Shown: piece after piece, positions 29,279-30,014 of the stretch
How the letters are laid out: each line of letters opens with the position of its first letter
Position numbering within the stretch: the first letter of the stretch is position 1
From: an uncultured Oscillospiraceae bacterium
Lineage (GTDB): Bacteria; Bacillota; Clostridia; Oscillospirales; Oscillospiraceae
Length of the DNA stretch: 30,014 nucleotides
Direction: 5' to 3'
Assembly (NCBI GenBank): GCA_910579775.1
Contig: CAJTUE010000008.1
Location: forward strand, 1 to 30,014
The notes under the pieces: model-generated
What the model was told of the DNA's origin: nothing
Seen by the model: the letters and a program-made list of their open reading frames with translations, nothing else
The model's database searches: none
Position numbers and translations under genes: made by a program

Positions 29279-30014
29279 TCTTCTTCACCTCCTTCAGCTT
29301 TTCTTCATAATGTTTTCCATCAAGTTCAAACCAATGAACATCATAACGGAAATTGTCTGTTTTAATTATACCACCCATCTTTATCCATTGCAACGGTTCG
29401 CCACCGTAAGTTTCGGAAAGATATTTCGCTACTTTTACTGGCGTTTGAGAAGAACCCCCTGCGATTATTCGCAAACTCCCTATCTCAACCCCCTTTGGCA
29501 CTATTCCTTTTACAAGGGGAGAATCAACTTCAACAGTTGTTTGAAGAACCGTTGACGGCTTTTCTGAAATTTCATTTTTTAGATTCTTTATAGAAATCGC
29601 TTTTTGAACATACTTTTCACTCGATTGGTCTGGATACAGCACTTTCATCCTATCCCGCTGCTCCGGCAACCCCGCCGCCTTGCTGAACTCCTTGTACTTC
29701 TGATTCAGGCGGCGTAGCTTAATATTGGCAGCGGTAGCGTCCTCCGTCAGTCCCGCAGCTTCAAAGGCCACCTTGTCACGTCGGGTTTTGCGTATTTGTG
29801 CCTCAATCCGACGTTGCATCTGCGTGGCCTCATAGGCCGTGTACGTCTTCCCGTCATACTCAAAGGGCGGAGGGTCAATGTTCGCAAGGTCTTCCTCCGT
29901 GTGAGTCGGCTCATTGACACCCTCTATTACGGCGTGGAAGTTGTGCCGACAATTCCACCCGCAAAGTCCTTCTCCTGTTCCATATCCTGTTGTCTCTACA
30001 AAGTCAGGATACGC
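29268..30014 (-). CDS. Phage minor capsid protein 2 with AT-rich, toxin-like C-terminal domain (5' partial)
   Basis: The gene enters from the right edge; 248 codons are visible. The first ~125 residues (DFVETTGYGTGEGLCGWNCR, EEDLANIDPPPFEYDGKTYT, AYEATQMQRRIEAQIRKTRR, YKEFSKAAGLPEQRDRMKVL) match phage minor capsid protein 2 (PF06152). After about 29640 the sequence changes to an unrelated domain (LVKGIVPKGVEIGSLRIIAG, GGIIKTDNFRYDVHWFELDG) with clearly lower GC. Phage head proteins are known to carry swappable C-terminal polymorphic toxin domains. The exact toxin family is not recognised and no catalytic residues can be named. Confidence 0.85.
   Translation of the reverse strand, partial: AYPDFVETTGYGTGEGLCGWNCRHNFHAVIEGVNEPTHTEEDLANIDPPPFEYDGKTYTAYEATQMQRRIEAQIRKTRRDKVAFEAAGLTEDATAANIKLRRLNQKYKEFSKAAGLPEQRDRMKVLYPDQSSEKYVQKAISIKNLKNEISEKPSTVLQTTVEVDSPLVKGIVPKGVEIGSLRIIAGGSSQTPVKVAKYLSETYGGEPLQWIKMGGIIKTDNFRYDVHWFELDGKHYEEKLKEVKKNEG

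Overview
The window looks like a chromosome segment of a fairly GC-rich gut Clostridia, probably Oscillospirales (Flavonifractor-like). This is an inference from strong GGAGG ribosome sites, SLH-type surface anchoring, a class II GalT, an MglBAC sugar transporter and Clostridia-type phage genes. No rRNA or other marker gene is present to fix the taxon.

Left part (1-5.8 kb). A 42-residue phage portal-like remnant has its own promoter. Next is a minus-strand RNA unit: promoter, two 46-47 nt tRNA-like repeats, tRNA-Ala(GGC), terminator. Minus-strand genes follow: a cytidylate kinase-like protein, a BceAB/FtsX-type ABC transporter with response-regulator-like direct repeats upstream of it, and an NSS sodium symporter.

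Middle (5.8-14 kb) is a galactose locus. galM diverges from galK-galT. The operon mglB-mglA-mglC runs toward galT, and the two meet at a strong terminator. Together they take up galactose and convert it by the Leloir pathway; galE is not in the window.

14.2-26.1 kb holds a giant secreted sialidase. It has a signal peptide, three related beta-rich modules, a degenerate and an intact SGNH esterase domain, a FIVAR-like helical module, a GH33 catalytic domain, many Ig-like domains, and originally C-terminal SLH repeats. It is cut by a ~3.95 kb insert (21693-25646) with imperfect terminal inverted repeats and a short direct repeat. Removing the insert restores one reading frame into the SLH domains. 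The insert has no recognisable transposase or recombinase. It holds a tightly coupled minus-strand string of 13-14 small ICE/plasmid-type genes, several too short for ordinary ORF calling. The SLH end is also truncated, joined tail to tail with a truncated RhuM gene.

Right part (26.1-30 kb) is a patchwork: RhuM, a low-molecular-weight tyrosine phosphatase, a DUF1016 fragment, then a remnant of a phage head module on the minus strand. The module has minor capsid protein 2 with a low-GC toxin-like C-terminus, a candidate immunity gene, YjcQ, a zinc-ribbon protein, a ~100 nt ncRNA and a GP20 scaffold protein. A unifying reading is that a mucin/sialoglycan-foraging locus beside a galactose uptake/catabolism locus has been repeatedly damaged by mobile DNA.
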